Shown: positions 37,449 to 47,700 of the stretch, in pieces
Numbering within the stretch: position 1 is the stretch's first letter
Layout of the letters: every line of letters starts with the position of its first letter
NCBI RefSeq assembly: GCF_000264905.1
Contig: NW_006763137.1
Location: forward strand, 1,730,943 to 1,794,942
Length of the DNA stretch: 64,000 bases
From: Stereum hirsutum FP-91666 SS1
Lineage: Eukaryota > Basidiomycota > Agaricomycetes > Russulales > Stereaceae
Reading direction: 5' to 3'
The notes under the pieces: model-generated
The model's input: the letters and a program-made list of their open reading frames with translations, nothing else
What the model was told of the DNA's origin: nothing
The model's database searches: none
Program-made: the position numbers and the translations under genes

Positions 37449-38256
37449 ATGCGTCCATTCTTCTACGGTGCTACTCCCGGCGGTCCGTCCATGCCACACA
37501 TGGGTTACCACCATTACTACCGCGGCGGTCGTGGACGTCCCCTCCGACTCTTTTGGTTCGCCATCGGTGCTGTATCCGCCGTCGCGTGGATCAACCACAG
37601 AGAGAAGAAGGCTATCACCGCAGCGAACTCGAATGGAAGTCCATGGGAGGCTCAACCGCAAGGTGGACAAGGGTGGGGACATGGGTTTGGGCACGGACAT
37701 GGACATGGACGAGGAAGGAAATGGGATCGTGAGGAGGCAGATTCGGGATCTAGGATGGATTATGGTGGTCAGAGGCCGATGGAGAGCAGTGGACCAGTCG
37801 CCGCGCCAGCCCCTGCGCCATCGCATCAGGCCCCTGTGGCGCCTGCTCCAGTTGCGCCGCCTATGCAAAGCGAAGCTATACAGCCCCAGGCGGACCAAAG
37901 ATGGGTTGACGACAGGGAGAAGGTCAAGGAGATTGCTCGACAGGCCTCCGAAACCGTACGTTTGTTTCCTTACCTATCTATTGAGCTCTTGCTCACACGA
38001 GATCACCGAATATCTACAACGATGTTTCCAGATGTCCGAGCTATCCGAAGCGACTCTCGATTCCATGTTAGCGGGACTTCAAAGTCTCAAGAACGTGAGT
38101 AGTACTTCCGCGTTTTGCTGTACTCGTCACTGAGCCAGTATCTGTCTCCAGCGCATGGCTGAACGTCGTGCCACTCAGGAGCAGCAGACCCCGCAAGAGC
38201 AACAGCCTGCTGCTCAGAGTCCCCCACCACCTCCAACTCCCAGGCATTGGGTTTAG
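37449..38256 (+). CDS. Uncharacterised protein with one membrane segment and Gly-His repeat
   Basis: Three exons: 37449-37955, 38032-38094, 38152-38256; 224 aa. I do not recognise the family. The N-terminus is rich in Gly, His and Tyr (MGYHHYYRGGRGRP) and is followed by one hydrophobic segment (LRLFWFAIGAVSAVAWI) next to basic residues, suggesting a single membrane anchor. A Gly-His repeat (GHGFGHGHGHGRGRKW), an Ala/Pro-rich stretch, a charged helix (VDDREKVKEIARQASET) and a Gln/Pro-rich tail ending PRHWV come next. The helix around MSELSEATLDSMLAGLQSLK looks amphipathic. Both introns are GT-AG and preserve the frame. Codon use and exon structure resemble the neighbouring genes, so I regard it as real. 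Confidence 0.7.
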
Positions 38257-39361
38257 AGGTTCTTACCATTCTATTTTATTCATCATATCGGACTCGCCAG
38301 ATTTCGGCTGTCTCCGTACAGGCCTCCATATATTTTCTCCCCATGTATAATGATCAAACAATTCCTTGTTTCTCCTCCTTTCTTTGTGTCCTTCGATGTA
38401 TCATCACCCACTAGCTCTCCTTCCATAATTTATCCCATTTTATCGTCCTCCCCGAAAGATGCTCTCTGGTGAGCGCGCGCGCATTCATTACGTGGGCCGA
38501 TGTACTGGGCGAATCGTTCCGAACAAGTTCATTCAAATCATCGCTTGGCCAGGTCCTGTATTGTCTCGGACAGGGGGAACCTCGAATTGGGCCCAGCGAC
38601 AATTATATTGCACGAGGCTCCGCTCGGATTCAGATCAGAATTGGTTTTAGGTTCGTTGTTCCCCTTCCATCAACTTGATTTCTCAACAGTCCCTCTAAAT
38701 ATGCTTGCCCTAGGGTCCTGCGGCGATGTTCGATTGGAGGCCTGGATCTACGTTCCTCCCCATTTCGCTCCGTTCAGGACAAAATTCCGCTCCGCTATTC
38801 TTCAAACACTGAGGCCCAACGACTACCATCTCCTTAGGTATCTCTGAGAAGTTTGGCGTGTGAAGCTTTTCCCAGGATAGTTGGACAAGACGAGATACAC
38901 CGAGACTTTGATGACAACATCCACCATAGGGCTTAGGAATGACGATGACGGCGAGTATAGCGCGTGAGAGCAGAGTTTGAGTTGGTCAACATAATACGAG
39001 TCAACTGCAGTTTGTTGTCAGCTACGTGGACTTCGTGGACAATGGGCCCTTCTCGTTAGGAATCAACGATTAGGAATTATTCCGGAGTTCGTTCCGGTAC
39101 AAGTGTAAGTGTGGTCTATCTGTGGGGCTTCTCGAGCATGCTAAGTACTACTAAGAAGCAGGTACAATTGTCGGCTCAGTGTCCGTTGGCTTTCCACCGC
39201 CTGCTTTGCCGTGAGGAACTTGTCAGTGCACGAAGATTCTTCCAGATCACTTATAAGGTTGCCGTCCGTGCACATCAGAAGTAATATTTACCGACCCTGG
39301 CCTCCATCTCTCATAAAGTCGGACGCGCACAACTGAGCTCTCTACCTGTCACTACCGACCC
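38257..39361. other. 1.1-kb intergenic region upstream of the P450 gene
   Basis: Only short frames (up to 115 codons) with no known domain. A TTATAAGG element at about 39251 could be the P450 TATA box. No repeat or RNA gene recognised. Confidence 0.5.
39251..39258 (+). promoter_or_regulatory. Possible TATA-like element of the P450 gene
   Basis: TTATAAGG about 105 bp upstream of the ATG at 39362. Position is plausible for a fungal core promoter, but such short AT-rich elements occur by chance. Confidence 0.3.
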
Positions 39362-41757
39362 ATGTCGATCCTCTTTGACGCTATTCTGGTGCTGACTTCA
39401 CTTCCCGTGCTACTCGTCCTCTTTGTTCTCTTCCGAGTCGCCAGGCAGTACGTCAGGCAGGCTTCCCTCCACAATATCCCTGGACCTCCGCCAGATTCGC
39501 TTTTCACTGGTACGTGGCTAGTCTTTTCTTCCCCTACTGGAGTTACAGAGCTGAAATTGGAATGATTTGACGATAGGTAACTTAAAGACATTGTTCGGCT
39601 TAGATTCCTGGGGTTTTCACGCTCGTATTGCGAAGTCGTATGGAGGTGTAATCCGGATCTGGGGTTTCCTTGGAGTGAGCCGTACAATTTTGCTCTCATG
39701 ATCTCGATGCACCCTGCCCCATTCAAGACCTCACCTCGATCTTTTCTTCACCCAGGATACACTATTGTATATCAGGGACCCCAAGGCACTATATCATATT
39801 CTCATCAAGGAGCAATATGTATTCGAAGAAACAGATATGTTCATCAAGTGAGCCACCTGCGCAACCGTAGCGGACCATGCATTGCTGACGGCGAGGTCCA
39901 GAACGAGCGCGGCAACATTTGGAATGGGACTGCTGAGTACTCTTGGGGAGCATCATCGTCGCCAGAGAAAACTTCTCAACCCTGTCTTCTCCATCAAACA
40001 CATGCGCTACATGATCCCTATCTTCTATAGAATATCCCATCAGGCGAGCAGCCCCTTCGCTTCAATAGATTATGCTACATGGTGTAACTCAAATATTCTT
40101 TCTTAGTTAACCGACGTGTTGAAGAAGAAGATAGTTCAAGCTGATGGTACGGCGGAGATCGATGCCTTAGATTGGAATACTCGCGTTGCGCTCGAGCTCG
40201 TCGCTCAGGGAGGCTTGGGCCACTCGTTCAACAGTCTCGACGAACATTCCGAGAGCCCCTATACCACTGCTTTGAAAAGTTTCGTGTAAGTGCAAGTACT
40301 CCCAAACTGCGCCCCTCAAACCTCATTATCCTCAAACACTATAGACCTTCCCTCACGAGGCTGAACCTTTGGCGACAGTTGTACCCGTGGGTGGCTAATC
40401 TCGGTACCCCGGCTCTACGACGGTGGGTCGGTCAAAATCTTCCTATGCCGGACCTCAACCGGTTGGTGTATTTGACGGATGTCATATACGAGACGTCGAA
40501 GATGATATTCAACGCGAAGAAGGCAGCATTGGAGAAGGGTGATGACGCTGTTGTGCTACAGATTGGAGAGGGGCGAGACATTATGAGTGTTCTGAGTGAG
40601 CATTCTTTGAAACATTTTGTGCCTGATTTATCATATTGACGAACTTTTTCCTTGTGCTCCCCAGTGAAAGCAAATATGGAGGCCGACGAGAAGGACCGTC
40701 TACCCGAGATCGAACTCCTAGGCCAGATGTCGTACGTCTCTATGTTTCTAATCTTTCATCTAACCGAGAACTGACAAACACACATTAGAACACTTACCTT
40801 CGCGGCTATGGATACGACCTCCTCAGCTCTGTCCCGGATACTACACCTTCTGTCCATGAACCCAGAGGTTCAAGATCGCCTGCGTGAAGAGTTGATTAAT
40901 GCCCGGAAAGAAATTGAAGGTGACTTTGATTACGATACGCTCATGGGACTGCCATACCTCGAGGCAGTCTGTCGCGAGACTCTTCGCATGTAAGAAATAT
41001 GCATACGACCTCTTACTCATTCATATTCTGACATGATCATAGGTATCCTCCCGTCACTCAGATTTTGCGCACGTAAGTCGAGAGCAACGCACACACGTCC
41101 TCTTCGCCGTTTCGCAGAAGTATTGAGGTGACATGCTACAGGACCCGCAAGGATACCATACTTCCATTGGGAACGCCATTATCTGTCAAAGGAAACACAG
41201 TTTCGGAGCTCTTCATACCTTCCAATACGACCATCAGCATAGGCATCAAAACCGTGAACACTTCTCCAGAGCTGTGGGGCCCTGATGCGGGCAAATGGAA
41301 CCCTGAGAGGTGGCTTTCGCCTTTGCCCGAGAGCGTCACGAATGCTGGTATCCCTGGGGTGTACGCAAATACGTACGTGTGCATTGGTTCTGAATCGTGT
41401 CCGCGTATATCGTGTTTATAACAGTTGCTCATTTGATTCAGCTTGACTTTCCTTGGTGGCGGACGTGCATGCATGTGAGTTCGATGTCCTCCAGTCGAAA
41501 CGTTATGCTGGTCTGATCACGGAATACTCTCAGCGGCTTCAAGTTCTCTGAATTGGAGATGAGTACGTGACTAGCCTTTCGGTTCCACAAATTTTCGCTG
41601 ATTCGGTATCACTTTGTCAGAGGTGGTCCTCTCCCTTCTAGTGACGAACTTCCGGTACTCGCCATCCAAGAAGACCGTCGAGTGGAAGTCTACCAACATT
41701 GCCACACCGATGGTGGACGGAAAACCCTCACTGCCGCTCCTCATGTCGCGGATATAG
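39362..41757 (+). CDS. Cytochrome P450 monooxygenase
   Basis: Thirteen exons: 39362-39509, 39577-39674, 39756-39847, 39902-40043, 40107-40285, 40345-40595, 40665-40731, 40789-40989, 41043-41072, 41142-41372, 41442-41474, 41534-41562, 41621-41757; 545 aa, normal for a microsomal fungal P450. An N-terminal membrane anchor (residues ~5-27) leads to a proline hinge NIPGPPPD. The I-helix is FAAMDTTSSALSR, the ExxR motif is ETLR, the PERF-type motif is PERW, and the heme-binding loop is FLGGGRACIGFKF, assembled across two introns. The fourth intron (40044-40106) starts with GC rather than GT. The protein resembles the expanded basidiomycete P450 families, but I cannot assign a CYP family or substrate. 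Confidence 0.9.
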
Positions 41758-42441
41758 ATTTCTGAGTGGCAAGGGAGCCTGACGTGAGTTGCGGGATTGA
41801 GATGCAGTGGGTAGTGTGGAAGTTGGAAGGATGAAAAGTGGTTCCCGGGAGAGGGTGCTTGTGTCCTGTGTATTATAGCATGGTCAGACTGCCAAAGAAC
41901 GGGCAGCGGGCTCCAAAGGCTTGGCTTCAGCCCAATCAAGTTCCTGGCTCTTTGCTCTGAGATTACCACCCTCGCCGGCTTGCAGTTTGGCTTGATAAGA
42001 ACCCAGTTGCTCTACATGTTCATCTTATCACTCATCCGGCCTGGCCATGATATGATTGGTTATCAAACAAGAGGTGCTACGATATATACGACACTGGCAG
42101 TGAGGCTTAACCATGGTTAAAGCACAGAGACTATCAAGTTCGTAAGTAGCTGTAACGATTTATCGGTAACAAAAACTGACCACTAACATGAACGTCTAGT
42201 TAACTAAATGATTAATACGAGCTAAAGGGAGAAACAAAAAAACGCTAAATATGTACAACAAGGAAATCATAAGCGCCGGAACTGTGGCCGTCATCTGACT
42301 CCGCCTGACTTCTTGCCATCACCCTCTCAGGCCATCGAGCTCAACGGCCACTTGAATATTCAGTGTCAGTACTTCAAGTTCATTCTTTTTACGTAGTCTT
42401 TTGTCTTGCTGAAGCTCTCATTTGGGCTATCTGAAATCTAG
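41758..42441. other. Intergenic between P450 and HIT-fold genes
   Basis: About 680 bp in a head-to-tail pair. No recognisable gene or repeat; a small AT-rich patch lies near 42130-42260. Confidence 0.5.
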
Positions 42442-43419
42442 ATGGACACTATCGAGGACGAGAAATACATCTTCACCCAATCCTCGTCTCCTGTCCACGG
42501 CAAGGTCTCTCGAACACCCACAACGCCTGGGCAATTAATCCTTCGGCCCTCATCTGGACAACACGTCAACGATCTTTCACTTCATGATTTCCTCGAATTC
42601 TTCATCGCGACCCGACACATCGCACTCCATCTCCAATCCAGCACATCCGTCCATCGTGTCGCCATGGCGTGCGACGGAATCGAAGTCCAACTCATACCTC
42701 TGCACGGAATCGGCGAAGAGTGGCAACCCATACTTCACGGCGAGAAGGTGTGGTATGATCCCTGGCCGGGGTGGTTCACCACAAAGAACGGACCGACGGC
42801 GACGCCTGAAAGTCTCGTCGCCACACAAACACAGATCACGGCGGTTTCTGATCTACAACAGCCCTATGACCTATCCTTCTACGACAATGAGACTGGTGCA
42901 GATGTTTCTAAGCCTTCTACGGAAGACATAAGCCTCTTTGCACGTCTCGTACGCGGCGAACTCGAGCAGTGGCGTGTTTGGGAGTCACCTTCCCACGTCG
43001 CGTGGCTCACCCCGTTCGCGAACACGCGGGGGTTCACGGTCCTCGTCCCGAGGAGGCATTTATCGTCGGATGTGTTTGGTGGGCTTGCAGAGGACGAGTA
43101 TAAGGGTTTATTGGAGGTCACTTGGGAGGTTATGGGAGTGTTGAGGAAAGCGTTCGCTGGTGGTGCGGAGGAGAGAGTCAGGGTGGCGATATTCTTCGAG
43201 GGGTTCGAGATCGATTATACCCATGTGAAGTTACTTCCGGCGATCGTGCGCGATGGAGAGGTTCCAGGGAGTGGATACGGAGGGAAGGAGTTCAACGCAG
43301 AATATTATGAAGTGTATCCTGGCTTCATTACGACGCAGAGGGGCCCTCCGGCATCTAATCAGGAGGAGGTGGTTTCGTTTGCGGGGAAGATGAGGCAGGC
43401 CTTGCGCGTAGAAGTGTAG
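42442..43419 (+). CDS. HIT-fold protein with degenerate histidine triad
   Basis: Single exon, 325 aa. The C-terminal half has the histidine-triad fold: FARLVRGELEQWRVWES, then TRGFTVLVPRRHLSSDVF, helices with EDEYKGLLEVTWEVMG, and the active-site strand IDYTHVKLLPAI. The usual H-x-H-x-H is here Y-T-H-V-K, so the first His is missing and the last is Lys, while the central His that acts as nucleophile in HIT hydrolases is kept. The N-terminal half (about residues 45-100) looks like a further degraded HIT core: VHRVAMACDGIEVQLIPLHG. Related bacterial HIT proteins also end the triad in H-x-K. It may be a nucleotide-binding or hydrolytic enzyme, but no substrate is known. Confidence 0.75.
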   Translation: MDTIEDEKYIFTQSSSPVHGKVSRTPTTPGQLILRPSSGQHVNDLSLHDFLEFFIATRHIALHLQSSTSVHRVAMACDGIEVQLIPLHGIGEEWQPILHGEKVWYDPWPGWFTTKNGPTATPESLVATQTQITAVSDLQQPYDLSFYDNETGADVSKPSTEDISLFARLVRGELEQWRVWESPSHVAWLTPFANTRGFTVLVPRRHLSSDVFGGLAEDEYKGLLEVTWEVMGVLRKAFAGGAEERVRVAIFFEGFEIDYTHVKLLPAIVRDGEVPGSGYGGKEFNAEYYEVYPGFITTQRGPPASNQEEVVSFAGKMRQALRVEV

Positions 43420-43661
43420 TCCATTTGAGCCGTTTATGCCCGAGTTTTTTATGCATGTGATCTGTATGTAGCGACTGTGGTAGAGTTGTGCGCCACATTG
43501 ATGTGGATGCTTCCAGGGCCACACATCTCGAAGCGCACACTATTCCCACGCATAGACACTCGATCAAACAACGTTAACTTGAACTCGGACTTCACAAGTT
43601 CACCTTAACGCGATTCGACAGCAGAATACGGCGATCTTCTACGTGCTCGGGATAATACGTT

Positions 43662-44526
43662 ATGTATCGTAACGCTCAAGCGGGCCCGTCACGGCCTGCA
43701 CAACATGCAACGAATGACCTAGCATTGGATTCCATGTCTGCTCTACTCCACGCACCGCTGACCGATCTCACAGCTCTGTCCCAAACACTCTTTCTGTCCC
43801 TCTCACCACCACAATCCAAACCTCCACCACCTCCTCCAATATCAGCCTTCATTGAGTGTGACTATGCTTTGGCTCAGGCCGTACAGATGGCAAGAACACA
43901 CCAGGCGAAGCAGCGAAGGATAGAGGAGCTGAAGAGGGAGGTCATGGGGCTGGATGAACGGTGGAGGGATATTGTGGAAGAGCTAGAGAATGGGAGAAGA
44001 GATTTAGAGGATACCATCAGGGAAGGGGATGAGAGGATGAAGGGAATTGAGAAGGCGAAGGACGGTGTGTTCATTTCTATTCTACTTGGCCATGCCCAAC
44101 GGAAGGCTGAATGCCTTGGAATATAGCTGCGATACCATACACGGAATTGCTGGCATATGCACAAAGTCTTAGTTCATTCACTTCCGCACCCCCAAACATG
44201 CCCGACCTAGCCCTTCCTGGCCAACCACCCCCACCATTGTTCTTCCCTCCTTTCCCCAACGAGGAGAGAATGCGCAGAGGCCGACTAAATGCAGAGGCCC
44301 CCCTTGGTCCGCTCGGGGAGACTCACTCCGTTGGCAGACGTATGCTCCCATCTACGTTTTATTTTCTGTTATCTGTGTCTGAATTGGTGATTGTTTTGAC
44401 GTAGTGCCAGAACCTGAACGAACACCGTCGCCACCCCCTGAGCAACGCCTTCCAACGTCTTACCGCCCACCTCTACCACCTCAGCAGATATTTGATCTGG
44501 ATCTGGACTTGAATCCAGATCTATGA
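43662..44526 (+). CDS. MED4: Mediator complex subunit 4 (MED4)
   Basis: Three exons: 43662-44064, 44127-44339, 44405-44526; 245 aa. MED4 belongs to the middle module of Mediator, which links activators to RNA polymerase II. The N-terminus is flexible. A coiled coil (about residues 70-135: AKQRRIEELKREVMGLDERW onward) is followed by the MED4 signature AAIPYTELLAYAQSLSSFTS. A proline-rich tail ends in FDLDLDLNPDL. Exon 2 begins at 44127, which brings the signature in frame. The match to MED4 is strong in the IPYTELLAYA block; the rest is divergent, as usual for Mediator subunits. Confidence 0.9.
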
Positions 44527-44793
44527 TGATGCTGGCTTTCTCCTTCTCTCTCAGCAAATTATGTGATGCATGAAACAGTTTGGTGCCTGTGTGCCCCACA
44601 ATAGTGGCTGTATGTAGATGTACACATAATTGGTATTACAATTTCCAAAAATACCCCAGACATTCAGAGAGTCCTCTATCGTTACAGTCATTGAAGAGAT
44701 GCGTATAAGGAACAGTTTATTCTTTCACCGTGGTCACCGTATGTCCATCATCTTGATTCCCTCAGACCACTCACGAGTCACAACGAAACCTAC

Positions 44794-47700
44794 CTATCGT
44801 CCCCAGGTCCATGGGCTTTGTTGAGCCCCCTGACGTCTAACCAGTTCCTCGAAGTTTGTGTCGCGTGTGTTGCTCGAGTCCAATACGTGAGAGTCGCCGC
44901 CGATAGGTTCGCCACATTCGGGGCAGAACGAACGCTGCATGGCTCCACCACACTAGGGAACAAAGGAGATCAGCTCACCGACACTCTTTTTTTCTACGCG
45001 ACTTGAATGTACATACCTCGGTGATGACGAATGTATGCCCATTGCGGCATTTGTAGAAGTGGCCGGTGTGAGCTGGTGAAAAGCGGCAAGAATCCGTCAA
45101 AATGCTACGCTATAGACATAACACAGGAGACTTACAGAAGTCAAGAGCACGGATAATGGACATCTTCTCGTCCAAGGAAACCGACTGATAAAACGTACTA
45201 TCGCGCACAGAGCCCAGTACCAAGCTCCACTCTTGCAATATCACTTCAGCCGTTTCCGAGAAGTTCTCTCGGAGCCAGTCATGGTCATCGGGACCACTCC
45301 CTCGGCTTTTGATGTGGTCGTCCTCTACCTGCCTAGCATAATCCTTCGCAGCAGCATGCTTCTCCTCACCTTTCTCTACCAAGCTAGATCTGGCCTCAGT
45401 CAGGACACCCCTCTCGCGAGACATCTCCACGTCGAGTTTGAACAGTTCTAGCTCGGATCGCATCAGGTAGAGTGCCGTCTTGGTGACCTGTCGGCGAGAC
45501 TCCGAGTTCTTTGCAATACGAAGGGCGATCTCGGCATCTTGGGTGCATGACCGCAATAGGAACTCGATATATATCGCCCATACGGTCCGTTGCTGAGTCG
45601 GATACTCCTCCTTCTTTTGACTGACGGCTCGAAGCCAGGTCATGGCCAGATCGGCGAGGGTAAATCGGATGGTCAATGTGGACCAGAAAGCCTCCACGAC
45701 GAAGCGTTTGTCTGCTCGAGGTTGGGGCTGACCGATCCTGATACGAGCCATGCGCATGGCATGCTCCTGAGGTTGACGTGGCGCAGTGCTCGGGTCCTCG
45801 AGGGCAAGTTCCATCTCCTGCTCGTGAAGCGTATGGAAAGCGGCCTCCCATGCGCTGACGTGCGCGGAACGAGTAGACGCCACCTTCGAGGCCATCTCGT
45901 ACGCTCGTAGAAGATGATCGATGGCCTGACGCCAAGCTCCGTCGACGCGATTGTCTACGCCGTGGTAGTGAGCTTTTCCTGGAATGATGGCGTCGAGGGG
46001 TACAGGAGTTTCTCGCGTGGCCCGCAGAAGTTTCTCGCGCTCCTTCTTTGTCTTCTTCAGGGTTTGTGCAGTAACTTTAGAACCAGAGATGCGGAGAGAT
46101 GAGGCGCGGGCTTTGACCTTGGCCTCAGCCTCGACCTTGGACGATATCGTTGCCTCTGTATCGACTGCGTCGAGTATGAGCGTCATCTGTGAGGCCACAT
46201 TGCGCTCGATGATGTCTAGAATTTGATCCAAATGTTAACAGCTACTACTGACCCTTGAGATAAAAATGCACGTACCCAGATCAGCGCGCTTGAAAATGCG
46301 GCCGTAGCGAGGGCATGTGATAGCAGCTCTGCAGGTTGGGCAGACGGGAGGTGCACGGAAGCCGAAAGGTGGCTCTTTGCATTGGGTCCATTTACCCTCA
46401 GTACCCTCGCGATCGTAGTAGTCGCTCATGCCGCAGTGTCCATCAAGTGTCTCGACCGTGAACGTATGCCGACAGTTGGGGATCGTTATTAGCAGCTCGT
46501 CCAATGTTTCTTCATCTGGACTGACTTCGGCCAAGGTACGTTGCATAATGAAGTCGACGACGCTGTTCTGGTCGTCAGGAGAGGCACATAATGGGCATTT
46601 CATGATATCACAAGGCTCGCCACAAACTGCAGTAATCCGTTAGTGGAGTCATACGGACTGGCGATGAGTACACGTACCTGAGGGGCAGCGGTGTCCGCAT
46701 TTGAGGATCTTCTTGCAGTGCTGGTCGCAAGGAAGACGAGCGCAGACCTAAGTGGTGTCTGAGCTACGGTGCATTTGGGTTACGAGAGACGATACATACC
46801 GAGCCACATGGTACTGGGCAGGTGTGATGCGGACAATTCCTACAGAAGCGAGCCACAATGAGGGGCCTGAGTACATTGATCATGTCAGAAATTGATGCGT
46901 ACCATATACACTTCCCTTGACAGGGTGCACAAGGAGCGGAGCAGGGCAGACGACATTTTGCATGCACACAAACCTGGCGACAAGGTGCCTTGCACATTTT
47001 CGAATGCTCGTGATCGCTCGAGCATGGATTCTGGCAGAGATGTTGGCAGTAGAGCGCCTTTTGACAGCTGTGTTGGCAGTGTTCCACTCTACCGATCCGG
47101 CCATCTTCTCCAACCGTGTTCTTCGACTGACATGCACTACAGGTGTTACGGCATGTTCTTCCACAACATGTCATGATCCCACCGCACTGGGCCACGCAGG
47201 TGTAGCTAGATGCATCGTCCGAGCATCTCATCACGGCAGAATGTTCACAGCGAAGAAGCGACTTCTCCACCACAACATTGCAAACTACTTCGTCGAGGCT
47301 ATCCAACATGTGGCTAGGTCGACTCATCAGCGACAAAAAAACAAAAAGAACATTGGATGTTCAATGAGAAACATACCAAGGAATCCCGTCTGTGATATGA
47401 CCGCATGGAAGCTCGACTTGCGAAACTGGGTAGCGGCAATCGCCACACTGCGTGGCACACGGCTTATTGCATGGGTGGCCTCTAGGACAAAGCCTCCGAC
47501 AAGATTCGGTGCATTGAACGGCGACATGACGCGGATCGTCGGAATGACACTGTACGTGTATGTTTAGCAACTGCAGTAGAAATGAGAAGATGAAAAGTAC
47601 CTTGAAGGGACAGAGATGACCGCATTGAAGCCGAGTACCACAAGGTTCCAAACAGCCACCTGTCGATTAGTAGCATCAGATGTAGTCCTGAGAGATACAA

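Noticed and set aside
39362..44526. P450, HIT-fold and MED4 run as a secondary-metabolite cluster
   Set aside because: No backbone synthase, transporter or regulator nearby, and the neighbours are housekeeping genes.
45110..46231. 373-codon minus frame as an independent gene
   Set aside because: It is exon 29 of the ZNFX1-type gene; splice sites on both sides join it in frame to zinc-finger exons and the RZ finger.
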